From Pseudomonas triticifolii (GTDB lineage: Bacteria > Pseudomonadota > Gammaproteobacteria > Pseudomonadales > Pseudomonadaceae), in NCBI RefSeq assembly GCF_014358015.1, contig NZ_JACONV010000022.1, forward strand, positions 1 to 64,000: a stretch of 64,000 nt of DNA, read 5' to 3'. How positions within the stretch are numbered: the stretch's first letter is position 1; each line of letters starts with the position of its first letter. A model generated the notes under the pieces. That model was not told the origin of the DNA and ran no database searches. It saw nothing but the letters and a program-made list of their open reading frames with translations. Positions 44,784 through 54,172 of this stretch are shown piece after piece. The position numbers and the translations under genes were made by a program.

Positions 44784-47231
44784 ATGCTGCTGTTGTGGAT
44801 TGTCGTGCTGGTCGTGGGCATTGCCTGGCTGGCTCACCGTCGTACCGACCCGCTCCCCGCGCTCGGTATAGTTGCTGTCTACCTGCTGGCGATGGGCATT
44901 TTCAGTCACGCACCGGGCTGGCTGCTGACGATTTTCTGGGTGTTGTGGCTGGCCGTGTTCGTACCGATGGTACTGCCTGACCTGCGCCGCAAACACTTCA
45001 CAGCGCCGATGTTCAGCTGGTTCAAGAAAGTCTTGCCGCCCATGTCCGAAACCGAGCGCGATGCCATCGACGCCGGTACGGTCTGGTGGGATGGCGAACT
45101 GTTCAGCGGACGTCCCGACTGGGACAAACTGCTGGCCTATCCAAAAGTCCAGCTGACTGAAGAAGAGCAAGCGTTCATTGACGGCCCGACAGAAGCGTTG
45201 TGCGCCATGGTCAGCGACTGGGAGATTGGTCAGGCCATGGACCTGTCGCCCGAAGCCTGGGCGCACATCAAGCAGCACGGTTTCTTCGCGCTGATCATCC
45301 CGAAAGAATTTGGCGGCAAGGGCTTTTCGGCCTACGCCCACTCACAAGTCGCCATGAAGCTGGCAACGCGCAGTGGCGACCTGGCCTCGACCGTGATGGT
45401 GCCCAACTCCCTAGGCCCTGCCGAGTTGCTGTTGCATTACGGCACGGACGAACAGCGCAATCACTACTTGCCGCGTCTGGCCCGTGGCGACGACATCCCC
45501 TGCTTCGCCCTGACCGGTCCGCTGGCGGGCTCCGACGCAGGCGCGATGCCGGACACCGGCATCATCTGCAAGGGTCAGTGGCAAGGCGAAGAAGTCATCG
45601 GCCTGCGCCTGACCTGGGAAAAGCGCTACATCACGCTGGGCCCGATTGCGACCCTGCTGGGTCTGGCGTTCAAGGCTTACGACCCCGAGCATCTGCTGGG
45701 CGAGGAAGAAGACCTGGGCATCAGCCTGGCGCTGATCCCCACTGACACACCGGGCGTGGAGATCGGCCGCCGTCATGTGCCGCTGGGTGCTGCATTCATG
45801 AACGGCCCCAACTCCGGCAAGGACGTGTTCATTCCGTTGAGCTACCTGATCGGCGGCCAACCCATGCTTGGCAAGGGCTGGATGATGCTGATGAACTGCC
45901 TGTCGGTGGGTCGTTCGATCTCGCTGCCAGCGGTAGGCACCGGTGCTGCCAAGTACACCAGCCTGGTGACCGGCCAGTACGCCAAGGTACGCGAGCAGTT
46001 CAACGTGCCGCTGTCGGCGTTCGAAGGCATCCAGGAAGCACTGGCGCGCATCGGCGGCAATGCCTGGCTGATGGACAGCGCGCGGATGTTGACGGCCAAC
46101 GCGGTCGATCTGGGTGAGAAACCTTCTGTATTGTCGGCGATCCTCAAATACCACCTGACCGAGCGTGGCCGCGAGTGCATCGGCCATGCCATGGACGTTC
46201 ACGGCGGCAAGGGCATCATTATGGGCCCGAATAACTATCTGGGCCGCAACTGGCAAGGCGCGCCGATCTTTATCACGGTCGAGGGTGCCAACATCCTCTC
46301 GCGCAACCTGATGATCTTCGGTCAGGGCGCGATTCGTTGCCATCCGTTCGTACTCAAGGAAATGGCGCTGGCCGGACGTACGGATCACGACAACGCGCTG
46401 GCCGAGTTCGATACCCTGCTGCTCAAGCACATCGGTTTTGCGGTCAGCAACGCTGCCAGCACCTTGATCCTGAACCTGGGCTTCGGGCATTTCGAACGAG
46501 CGCCGGGCGACCGTCTGAGCCAGGGCTATTTCAGAGCGCTGAACCGTCAGGCCGCGGCATTCGCCATGTTGGCGGACCTGAGCATGATGCTGCTGGGTGG
46601 CGAGCTGAAACGTCGCGAGCGTCTGTCGGCCCGTCTGGGTGATGTGCTCAGCCATCTGTATCTGGCTTCTGCATCGCTCAAGCGCTACCACGACCTTGGT
46701 TCACCCGACCACATGAGCCCACTGTTCCGCTGGGCGATGGAGGAAAGCCTGGGCCATTCGGAACGTGCGATGGATGAGATCCTCAGCAATTTCCCGAATC
46801 GTGTCCTGGGTGGTCTATTGCGGGTAATCGTGTTCCCGTTCGGCCGTCGCCACAAAGGCCCGTCGGACAGGCTGGATGCCGAAGTGGCCCAAGTGCTGGG
46901 CCGTGCCAAGGGTGATCCGACGCTGGAAGAGCTGCTGGCGGGTTGCTATCGCCCGCAGTCGGCAGACGATCCAGTAGGTGCGCTGCAGCACGCCAGCGAC
47001 CTGCTGAGCGCCGCGTATCCGTTGCACAAAAAGCTGCAGACCGCCGTCAAAGGCGGGCAGGTTCTGCCTGAAGCTGGCGAGCCGCTCATCGACGCAGCGT
47101 TACGTGTCGGTGTGTTGCAGGCCGAAGAAGCGCAGACACTGAAAACCGCCGAAGCGGCGCGCCGCAAGGTGATCGACGTGGATGACTTCGACAAGGATGA
47201 ACTGACAGCGACCCCGGGCAAGATTAGATAA
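44784..47231 (+). CDS. fadE: Membrane-linked acyl-CoA dehydrogenase FadE
   Basis: An 815-residue enzyme for the first step of beta-oxidation. Two N-terminal hydrophobic helices (about 1-55) anchor it, followed by the acyl-CoA dehydrogenase fold (about 100-500) and a long C-terminal helical domain of the FadE type (about 520-800). The conserved VHGGKGI motif lies near the FAD site. The start at 44784 has a perfect GGAGGAA ribosome site; the upstream 37 codons are not conserved in character. Several FadE paralogues exist in pseudomonads, so chain-length preference is open. Confidence 0.95.
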   Translation: MLLLWIVVLVVGIAWLAHRRTDPLPALGIVAVYLLAMGIFSHAPGWLLTIFWVLWLAVFVPMVLPDLRRKHFTAPMFSWFKKVLPPMSETERDAIDAGTVWWDGELFSGRPDWDKLLAYPKVQLTEEEQAFIDGPTEALCAMVSDWEIGQAMDLSPEAWAHIKQHGFFALIIPKEFGGKGFSAYAHSQVAMKLATRSGDLASTVMVPNSLGPAELLLHYGTDEQRNHYLPRLARGDDIPCFALTGPLAGSDAGAMPDTGIICKGQWQGEEVIGLRLTWEKRYITLGPIATLLGLAFKAYDPEHLLGEEEDLGISLALIPTDTPGVEIGRRHVPLGAAFMNGPNSGKDVFIPLSYLIGGQPMLGKGWMMLMNCLSVGRSISLPAVGTGAAKYTSLVTGQYAKVREQFNVPLSAFEGIQEALARIGGNAWLMDSARMLTANAVDLGEKPSVLSAILKYHLTERGRECIGHAMDVHGGKGIIMGPNNYLGRNWQGAPIFITVEGANILSRNLMIFGQGAIRCHPFVLKEMALAGRTDHDNALAEFDTLLLKHIGFAVSNAASTLILNLGFGHFERAPGDRLSQGYFRALNRQAAAFAMLADLSMMLLGGELKRRERLSARLGDVLSHLYLASASLKRYHDLGSPDHMSPLFRWAMEESLGHSERAMDEILSNFPNRVLGGLLRVIVFPFGRRHKGPSDRLDAEVAQVLGRAKGDPTLEELLAGCYRPQSADDPVGALQHASDLLSAAYPLHKKLQTAVKGGQVLPEAGEPLIDAALRVGVLQAEEAQTLKTAEAARRKVIDVDDFDKDELTATPGKIR

Positions 47232-47268
47232 TTTGCCGCAGCTGGCCCCAGCAGGTCAGTTGATCCAC

Positions 47269-47308
47269 AAAACAGGCGCGCAGAGCTTTATACTCTCGCG
47301 CCTGTTTT
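47269..47308. terminator. Terminator after fadE with promoter-like loop
   Basis: Stem AACAGGCGCG/CGCGCCTGTT, then a T-run on the plus strand. The 16-base loop contains TTTATACT, which matches a -10 element for the gene that starts at 47328, about 35 bases on. Confidence 0.75.
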
Positions 47309-47327
47309 TGCATTTGAGGATTACATC

Positions 47328-47738
47328 ATGGCCGACGCCACACTCGACCACACTCTCGGTCTGCTTGCGCACCTGCGCAGTATTCTGGTCGCGCTGGGCG
47401 AGGCCGAGCAGGTTCCCGAGGAAAGCCATGCACTGTTCATGGAGCGCTTCGACGAGCTGGTCGAGCTATTGCCGCAGGACCCTATCGAAAGCCAGTACTT
47501 GGGCCAGGACATCCTGTGTCAGGTGATCCAGCGCTACCCGCAGATTGCCCACCTGGTGCCGCGCGACCTGCTGTGGTTCTTCGCAGGCGACTGCCTGCAC
47601 TTCATGCCGGACGACGAAATCGCTCTCTATCAGGCACTCGAAGAGCGCCGCTACGAGGCGCAAGAGAACGACGAGCCGTTTGACTGGAACCAGGAAAAGC
47701 AATTCCTGACCATGTCGGCGCAGGGCAGCAAGCACTGA
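47328..47738 (+). CDS. PA2817 family protein
   Basis: A 136-residue acidic, helical cytoplasmic protein found next to fadE in pseudomonads (PA2817 of P. aeruginosa, from memory). Characteristic segments are the HLVPRDLLWFFAGDCLHFM block and the FDWNQEKQFL end. No catalytic motif, signal or membrane helix is visible. Function unknown. Confidence 0.88.
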   Translation: MADATLDHTLGLLAHLRSILVALGEAEQVPEESHALFMERFDELVELLPQDPIESQYLGQDILCQVIQRYPQIAHLVPRDLLWFFAGDCLHFMPDDEIALYQALEERRYEAQENDEPFDWNQEKQFLTMSAQGSKH

Positions 47739-47759
47739 CCGACACGCACGCCTCACAGC

Positions 47760-47845
47760 CTGGCGGGAGAGCGTTCGCTCCCGCCAGACAAACATGACAC
47801 GCTGAAGAGAAGAGCCTTCGTGGGAGCGAGCTTGCTCGCGAAGGG
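47760..47845. repeat. REP palindrome pair between convergent genes
   Basis: Two palindromes lie about 35 bases apart: TGGCGGGAG...CTCCCGCCA (47761-47786) and GTGGGAGCGAGCTTGCTCGC (47820-47839). Both match the look of Pseudomonas REP elements, and the site, between the convergent PA2817-like and fimV-like genes, is typical. They may form a REPIN and may act as terminators. Confidence 0.65.
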
Positions 47846-47891
47846 GCTGGCGCTGCTGCCTGGCATTGAGACGTCTCTCACAGCGCTCGTG

Positions 47892-50105
47892 TCAGTCAAT
47901 CCTTGCCAGCAGCTCCCGCGCCAGGTCTTTGTGCTCTTCGTCCGACTCGGCAATGACCTGCAGCAACATTGCCCTGGCAGATTCGATCTCGCCTTCGTCA
48001 ATCAACACCTGAGCCTGATTGATCGGACTCAACGATGGCTCTTCAAGATCCAGCAAATCAAAGTCCGAATCGTCGCTCATGAAGCTGTCGAGGAAATCGT
48101 CGCTCAGGTCCTCGCCACCCGATGGCGGGACCACCTCGACCGGATCAATCTCATCGGTCTCGGAGAAGTCACTGAGGAACTGCTCATCGGACAGTTCGAA
48201 TACCTCCGGCAGTTGATTCAGGTCAGAAGAAAACCCCGGATCAACTTCAGGCTGCACCACAGGCTTGGTCCGGACAGGCGGTGCGTCGAACGGGTCGACC
48301 AGATCCCACTCGGCGTCCATCGAAAGCTCGTCCAGGTTCAGCTGGAACTCGTCCGAAGGCTCTGGGTTGAGCGCTGCTGCAGTGGTCTCGTCCAGTTGCT
48401 CGATCTGCTGTTCAGCAGGCGCAGGCATGGCAGGCTGGCCTGACACGGCGTCGCTCTTGCCCAGCGAAAGCGCGGAAGCTGCGACCACAGCTGATACAGC
48501 GGCAGACCCGGCTACCGTTTCATGACTCTTTAAATGAGGATATCGGTCGCGAATCACCTCAATGGTCTGCGGCGATACGCCGTGCTCCAGTGCCGACGCT
48601 TCTTCACGTGCGAAACCTTCGCTATCGTTCTGTTCAGCCAGCAACTCAAGGAGCCTGACGCGAATGTCCTCTCGCTCGGGCTGCTTTTGCGATGCGCTGC
48701 GCAAGATACCAATGGCCTCACTGAATCGCCCGTAAGCGATATAGATGCTGACACCGTCCAGCGCATCAGGGGTCGTACCGGCCATTCGCTGCGCCGACGC
48801 TGCTTTGATCGGAGCAGGCGTGGCCGCTGGCTGCGGCGCAACCGTCGGCACTTCGTACACGGGAAGAATGGTGCTCTGCGCTGGCTTGATCAGGGGGTCG
48901 TCCGGCGCAGCAGCAGGTGCTACAGACTGGTCACGTTGCTGACGTCGTCTGGTGTAGGCAAACGCAAGGAGCAACAAGACGACAAGCAGTGCAGCCAGCA
49001 GGACCGGCACGCTGACAAAAGGCTCGTCAGCCGTTGCGGCAGCCGGTTGCGAAGCGACCGGCACCGGCGTCGCTACAGGCGTGGATGCGGGCGCAGGTGC
49101 GGTCGCAACAGGCTGCGGTTTCGACTGCGACTGGAGCAGGTCCGCGCGCAGGGCTGCAATCTGCTTGTCTTTGCCAATGATCTGCTCTTGAAGCGCCTGA
49201 GCCTGGTTCTTGAGGTCCTCGACAGATTGCGCCAATTGCTGGGTCTGAAGTGTCGCAGCACTCACTTGCTCGGCGGACTTTGCAAGCTCGGCAGACCCGG
49301 GAACTGGCGCAGCAGAACTGGCAGCAGGCGCAGCGGAACCGGGCAATACGGCCGAATCAGGTAGCAGCAAATCCTGACCAATGCTGAGCCCGGAACTGGC
49401 GCCCTTGCTGAAAACTTGAGGGTTGAGCAGGCGGATACCGTCAGCCAACTGACTGGCCGATACCTTGCTGCCAGGCCCTTGCAACCGACTGGCAATGCCG
49501 TTGAGGGTGTCGCCGCTGGCCACGGTGTAACGCTTGCCCTGCACAGCAGGAGGTGGCGCGACGGGCATGCGTGATTCAGGCGTAGCGGCAGAGGCCGAGC
49601 GCTGAGGGTTGCGGCTGCGGGTCGCGGCCAGTCCTTCAGGTGAAGTGGCAGGGTCGAGCAGCACGGTGTATTCGTGCAGCAGATCGCCGTTCGGCCGGGC
49701 CAGTTGCACCAGGAAACTCAGGTAGGGTTCAGTCACCGGCTTGTTTGAAACCACCCGGATCACGCCACGTCCACCACGCAGGACCGGGGTAAAACGCAGG
49801 TCGTTGAGGAAGAAGCCCCTCTCGACGCCCGCCTTGGCGAACGCCTCGGGAGAAGCCAGCCTGGCCACGATGTCCTCAGGGCTCAGGCCATCGGTTTCAA
49901 GCAGCTGGATCTCGGCATTCAATGGCTGGTTGAGCGCTGAATGCAGGGTGATTTCTCCCAGCCCCAACGCCGACGCCAACGATGAATAAAGCAGTGTCGA
50001 AGCCACGACAGACGCTGCCATGAAGCGTGCGCATAAACGAGGCCCTACGACGTTGCGGCGTGTGTCGCCGGTACACCCGATACCTGCCAGAGAACTCTTC
50101 AGCAT
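47892..50105 (-). CDS. FimV-like LysM protein (second paralogue)
   Basis: A 737-residue FimV-family protein. The start at 50105 has an AGGG ribosome site and precedes a long, unusual signal region whose hydrophobic core lies at about residues 28-48. Then come the FimV N-terminal domain (about 48-150), a LysM domain (about 190-250), a short coiled coil (about 295-330), one transmembrane helix (about 375-395), an acidic cytoplasmic part with TPR-like segments, and a C-terminal TPR (INQAQVLIDEGEIESARAML). It resembles PA3340 and, like that gene, sits near a MarR gene and recQ. Role in pili is unproven. Confidence 0.88.
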   Translation of the reverse strand: MLKSSLAGIGCTGDTRRNVVGPRLCARFMAASVVASTLLYSSLASALGLGEITLHSALNQPLNAEIQLLETDGLSPEDIVARLASPEAFAKAGVERGFFLNDLRFTPVLRGGRGVIRVVSNKPVTEPYLSFLVQLARPNGDLLHEYTVLLDPATSPEGLAATRSRNPQRSASAATPESRMPVAPPPAVQGKRYTVASGDTLNGIASRLQGPGSKVSASQLADGIRLLNPQVFSKGASSGLSIGQDLLLPDSAVLPGSAAPAASSAAPVPGSAELAKSAEQVSAATLQTQQLAQSVEDLKNQAQALQEQIIGKDKQIAALRADLLQSQSKPQPVATAPAPASTPVATPVPVASQPAAATADEPFVSVPVLLAALLVVLLLLAFAYTRRRQQRDQSVAPAAAPDDPLIKPAQSTILPVYEVPTVAPQPAATPAPIKAASAQRMAGTTPDALDGVSIYIAYGRFSEAIGILRSASQKQPEREDIRVRLLELLAEQNDSEGFAREEASALEHGVSPQTIEVIRDRYPHLKSHETVAGSAAVSAVVAASALSLGKSDAVSGQPAMPAPAEQQIEQLDETTAAALNPEPSDEFQLNLDELSMDAEWDLVDPFDAPPVRTKPVVQPEVDPGFSSDLNQLPEVFELSDEQFLSDFSETDEIDPVEVVPPSGGEDLSDDFLDSFMSDDSDFDLLDLEEPSLSPINQAQVLIDEGEIESARAMLLQVIAESDEEHKDLARELLARID

Positions 50106-50200
50106 GCTAACCCTTATGGAAACCACAGCAGGCTTCTCACCTATCCCGATGAACTTGATTATTCCTTGCAAGAGTATGGAGTAGAACCCGCAGGCTCGTC

Positions 50201-50635
50201 TCAGGATCTTTCGAGATTGGCCAGAATTAGCGAGTGCACACGCATGCTCACGCGCAGGTCCTCTTCGTTCACGCCCTCGAAGAGTTCGATGCGCAAAACG
50301 TTGGCAATGGTTTCGATTTGCTCGATCAGCGGCAAGGCGGTGTCACAGAGCAGGATTTTCTTCGCTCGACGGTCTTCGACGACAGCCTGACGCTGAACCA
50401 GCCCCTGACCTTCAAGGCTGTCGAGCAGCCTGGCAAGGGTCGGCCCTTCCACACCGACGCTTTGCGCCAGCTCGCGTTGGGTGGGCGGTTCTTCGAAACG
50501 GGCAAGGTGCAATAACACCAACCATCGGGCCTGGGACAATCCCAGGTCGGCAAGACGACGGTCCAGCTCGGCTCGCCAGCCTCGGGAAATATGCGCAAGT
50601 TGCATCCCGAAGCGATGTTCATCAGTCATTGGCAT
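50201..50635 (-). CDS. MarR/SlyA family transcriptional regulator
   Basis: A 144-residue winged helix-turn-helix protein. The HTH lies in TQRELAQSVGVEGPTLARLLDSLE and the wing in VEDRRAKKILL. One cysteine (ILLCDTA) is present, not at the redox position of OhrR, so it is more SlyA-like. The ATG at 50635 is likely; another two codons downstream is possible. It follows recQ by 92 bases. Confidence 0.9.
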   Translation of the reverse strand: MPMTDEHRFGMQLAHISRGWRAELDRRLADLGLSQARWLVLLHLARFEEPPTQRELAQSVGVEGPTLARLLDSLEGQGLVQRQAVVEDRRAKKILLCDTALPLIEQIETIANVLRIELFEGVNEEDLRVSMRVHSLILANLERS

Positions 50636-50727
50636 AAAGAACTCGTGATCAAAACTAACTATTAGCGAGCTAAGCATGCTCCTTGCAAACAGGCAAGCGC
50701 CCGACCGTGGCGTCTCGTCGCAGGCCC

Positions 50728-52857
50728 TTATACCTCAAATTCGGACTGCAGGGCTGCCCGTACGCAGTACAACACACCTTCAGGCACGCGGCCGACGAAC
50801 TGCTCGGCGACCGCCGAGACGGGTGGCAATTCACCCTCTCCGTCCAGAAACGCATCCTGAATCTCGCCCAGCAGGTCTTCCGGAAGATCGAGCGCCTGCT
50901 CGATGGACAGCTGCTGTTTGCCGATGGCTTCGGCAAGCAAGGTGTAAACATTCTTCTCCGAACACTGCAACTGACCGGCGATCTGCGTCGGCGTCATGCC
51001 AGCGTGCGCCAGGCTGATCAGTTCGTGACGGATGTCGGCCACCACGCGGGGCGCTTCGGCCTTGCCGCTGAGCACCTCCAGAAAGGCCTCGCCATAACGC
51101 TCCAGCTTGCGCGCGCCCACACCGCCAACCCTGGCCATTTCCGCCATCGACCCCGGTTTGCTGCGCAGCATTTCCAGCAAGGTCGAATCCGGGAAAATAA
51201 CGTACGGCGGTACGGCGTGCTCTTCCGCCAGCTTGCGGCGCAGTGCGCGCAGGGCTTCCCACTGCTCGCGCTCCTCGCCACGCACCAGTTGGCTGGCAGG
51301 GCTGCCGGAATGACTCTTGGCGGTGGTCTGCGGCTTGAGATCGCGGCGCAACTCAAGCGTCACCTCACCGCGCAACAGTGGCCGGCAGGTATCGCTCAAA
51401 CGCAGACCGCCGTAGCCTTCAAGGTCGATATCCGCCAGACCGCGCGCGACCAGTTGCCGGAACAATGAGCGCCATTCACTTTCAGAGCGCGCCTTGCCAA
51501 CCCCGAACACCGACAGATGTTGATGACCGAAGCTTTCGACCTTGTCGTTGGATTTGCCAAGCAGGACGTCAACCAGATGCCCGACGCCGTAACGCTGACC
51601 CGTGCGATAAATGGCTGACAATGCCTGGCGGGCAGGCTCGGTGGCGTCCCAGGTCTGCACGCCATCGACGCAGTTGTCGCAATGGCCGCACGGATTGGGC
51701 ATGTCTTCGTCGAAATAGGCCAGCAGCGTCTGGCGACGGCAGCGGGTTTCTTCGCACAACGCCAGCATGGCGTCGAGCTTGTGATGTTCCAGTCGCTTGT
51801 GCCGCTCATCGCCTTCGGAGTTCTGCAGCATCTGCTTGAGCATCAGCACGTCCTGCAGGCCGTAGGCCATCCAGGCATCGGCAGGCAGACCATCGCGCCC
51901 TGCCCGGCCGGTTTCCTGATAGTAGGCTTCCAGCGACTTGGGCAGGTCCATGTGCGCGACGAAACGCACGTTGGGTTTGTCGATACCCATGCCGAACGCA
52001 ATGGTCGCGACCATGATCAAGCCTTCCTCATTAAGGAAGCGTTTCTGGTTGGCCGCACGCGTTTCCGAAGGCAGGCCTGCGTGGTACGGCAACGCCGGGT
52101 AGCCGTTTTCACTAAGGAAAACCGCCACTTCGTCGACCTTTTTGCGCGACAGGCAGTAGACAATGCCGGCATCGCTGCGACGCTCGGACAGGAACGCCAG
52201 CAACTGCTTGCGTGGCGATTCCTTGGGCACGATGCGATAAAAGATGTTGGGCCGGTCGAAGCTGGACAGGAACCGCTCGGCATTCTGCAGGTGCAGGCGC
52301 GTGACGATTTCTTCCCGGGTCCGCTTGTCGGCGGTGGCGGTCAGCGCGATGCGCGGCACGCTCGGGAACAACTCGGCCAATTGCCCCAGTTGCAGGTATT
52401 CAGGCCGGAAATCATGGCCCCACTGGGAAACGCAGTGCGCTTCGTCGATGGCGAACAGCGCGATATCGAGGTTCTGTAAAAAGGACAGCATGCGTGGCTG
52501 GACGAGACGCTCCGGGGCCAGATACAGCATTTTGACTTCGCCCTGACGAATCCGGTTGGCCAGGTCGCGCTGCTGCTCGGCGCTGAGCGTGGAGTTGAGC
52601 GCGGCCGCAGAAACGCCCAGTTCATCAAGGGTCGCCACCTGGTCGTCCATCAAGGCGATCAGCGGCGAAACCACGACGCACAGACCGTCGCGCAACAGGC
52701 CGGGTACTTGAAAACACAGGGACTTGCCGCCGCCAGTGGGCATCAGCACCAGTGCATCGCCGCCGTTGGCTACACGTTCGATAATGGCACCCTGGCGACC
52801 ACGGAAGCTGTCGTAGCCGAAGATGTCTTTAAGTACGCGTTGTGCCTGTTCGAGCAT
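50728..52857 (-). CDS. recQ: ATP-dependent DNA helicase RecQ
   Basis: A 709-residue helicase of the RecF pathway. The order is: DEAD/DEAH domain with Walker A PTGGGKSLCFQ and DEAH box IDEAHCVSQWGHDFRPEY; helicase C domain with GRAGRDG; zinc site (CEETRCRRQ...CGHCDNC); RQC winged helix; HRDC domain (about 525-605); and a C-terminal extension of about 100 residues. The start at 52857 fits the usual MLEQAQ opening; upstream codons are not conserved in type. Confidence 0.96.
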   Translation of the reverse strand: MLEQAQRVLKDIFGYDSFRGRQGAIIERVANGGDALVLMPTGGGKSLCFQVPGLLRDGLCVVVSPLIALMDDQVATLDELGVSAAALNSTLSAEQQRDLANRIRQGEVKMLYLAPERLVQPRMLSFLQNLDIALFAIDEAHCVSQWGHDFRPEYLQLGQLAELFPSVPRIALTATADKRTREEIVTRLHLQNAERFLSSFDRPNIFYRIVPKESPRKQLLAFLSERRSDAGIVYCLSRKKVDEVAVFLSENGYPALPYHAGLPSETRAANQKRFLNEEGLIMVATIAFGMGIDKPNVRFVAHMDLPKSLEAYYQETGRAGRDGLPADAWMAYGLQDVLMLKQMLQNSEGDERHKRLEHHKLDAMLALCEETRCRRQTLLAYFDEDMPNPCGHCDNCVDGVQTWDATEPARQALSAIYRTGQRYGVGHLVDVLLGKSNDKVESFGHQHLSVFGVGKARSESEWRSLFRQLVARGLADIDLEGYGGLRLSDTCRPLLRGEVTLELRRDLKPQTTAKSHSGSPASQLVRGEEREQWEALRALRRKLAEEHAVPPYVIFPDSTLLEMLRSKPGSMAEMARVGGVGARKLERYGEAFLEVLSGKAEAPRVVADIRHELISLAHAGMTPTQIAGQLQCSEKNVYTLLAEAIGKQQLSIEQALDLPEDLLGEIQDAFLDGEGELPPVSAVAEQFVGRVPEGVLYCVRAALQSEFEV

Positions 52858-53033
52858 AAAAACCCCAGATTGTCCTGCTGCACTGCAAAACGGGGGAGTA
52901 TACCCGAGCACTCACAGGCAAAGGATGACTGGGACATGAGTGGTCGAAATTAACTGCATTGGGCCTTCGCGCTGGCGCCACAGGCGCTCAGGGCCTAGAA
53001 TTCAGCATCGTTTATTTTCAAGGTAGTGCGTCC

Positions 53034-53621
53034 ATGTCCTTCGCTGAGCAACTAACCCGCCTGCAAGTCTTCCTCGATGCAGATGAACTGCACGAAGAAG
53101 CACTGGACTACGTGGCCGCTCATGGCTACCTGACCGCCCTGTCGATCTGTTCCGAACAAGTGCCGGAGCGTGAGTGGATCGACGCCCTGTTCTCCGAGCC
53201 GCCGCACTACGCGAGCGACGCACAGCGTGTTGAAATCGAAGCCACGCTGGTTGCGCTGCAGGCGCATATCTCCCGCCAACTGGCGTCGGACGAAGAGTTC
53301 GAACTGCCTTGCGATCTGGATCTGGGCGATGACCCGGACGATTCGGACCTGCGTGGCTGGTGCATCGGTTTCATGGAAGGCGTGTTCCTGCGTGAAAACG
53401 CCTGGTTCGAAAGCGCCGAGGAAGAAGTCAGCGAAATGCTGCTGCCGATCATGGTCGGTTCAGGCCTGTTCGACGAGCAACCGGAGTTCTCCGACATCGC
53501 TCAGGACGCCAACCTGATGGACGACATGATCGTGCAGATCCCGGAAGCCCTGACCGCCCTGTACCTGCTGTGCCAGGCCCCGGACGAAAAGCCGGCGATC
53601 CTCAAGCCCCGCCATCACTGA
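53034..53621 (+). CDS. UPF0149 (YecA/YgfB) family protein
   Basis: A 195-residue acidic helical protein of the UPF0149 family. The ATG at 53034 gives the typical MSFAEQLTRLQ start. The pattern LRGWCIGFMEGV is the family core. Function unknown. It lacks the C-terminal zinc-binding SEC-C motif found in some YecA proteins. It is divergent from recQ. Confidence 0.9.
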   Translation: MSFAEQLTRLQVFLDADELHEEALDYVAAHGYLTALSICSEQVPEREWIDALFSEPPHYASDAQRVEIEATLVALQAHISRQLASDEEFELPCDLDLGDDPDDSDLRGWCIGFMEGVFLRENAWFESAEEEVSEMLLPIMVGSGLFDEQPEFSDIAQDANLMDDMIVQIPEALTALYLLCQAPDEKPAILKPRHH

Positions 53622-53631
53622 GTCCGCGCCT

Positions 53632-54033
53632 ATGGCGCAGGCGTCATCGCGCACCAGCCGTCATCGGTCGGTGCGCTATCTTTTGCTGGCCGTTGGCTGG
53701 CTGAGCGTGGCACTGGGCGTCATCGGAATTGTGCTGCCGGTATTGCCCACCACGCCCTTTCTGCTGTTGGCTGCCGCGTGTTTCGCTCGCAGCTCCCCTC
53801 GTTTCTACAACTGGCTGGTCAACCACAAACGGCTCGGTCCGTGGATCCGGGATTACCTGGAAGGTCGCGGCATTCCCTTGAAGGGCAAGGTCTACGCGAT
53901 TGGCACCATGTGGGCCAGCATCGGCCTGTCCTGCTATCTGGTTCCCCTGCCCTGGGCACGTGGCTTCATGCTGCTCAGTGCGGTGCTGGTGACGGTTTAC
54001 ATTCTCAGGCAGAAGACGTTGCGTCGGGGTTGA
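53632..54033 (+). CDS. DUF454 (YbaN) family membrane protein
   Basis: A 133-residue protein with three predicted transmembrane helices and the family motif GIVLPVLPTTPFLLLAAACFARSSP in shortened form LPTTPFLLLAA. In pseudomonads and E. coli YbaN-type proteins have no defined role. It begins 10 bases after the yecA-like gene. The 139-base gap that follows, shared with the convergent adhesin gene, holds only a weak inverted repeat. Confidence 0.9.
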   Translation: MAQASSRTSRHRSVRYLLLAVGWLSVALGVIGIVLPVLPTTPFLLLAAACFARSSPRFYNWLVNHKRLGPWIRDYLEGRGIPLKGKVYAIGTMWASIGLSCYLVPLPWARGFMLLSAVLVTVYILRQKTLRRG

Positions 54034-54172
54034 GAGGTGGGGGCGTGGTAAACCTCGACACCTCCACCGACTGAGCGCACTTTCGTGAGCAGAAACACAG
54101 CGTAACTGACTGAATACCGCCGTTCGCACTCGCGGGTTTGCCGCGATACAGCGCTGTGCCTGGACCGGGCCG

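Noticed and set aside
45411..46691. A 426-codon minus-strand frame inside fadE
   Set aside because: Shadow of fadE; Gln/Arg/His-rich with no domain.
54034..54172. Gap between DUF454 gene and adhesin considered for a small gene or RNA
   Set aside because: Only a weak inverted repeat (GAGGTG/CACCTC) and no clear promoter, frame or T-run.
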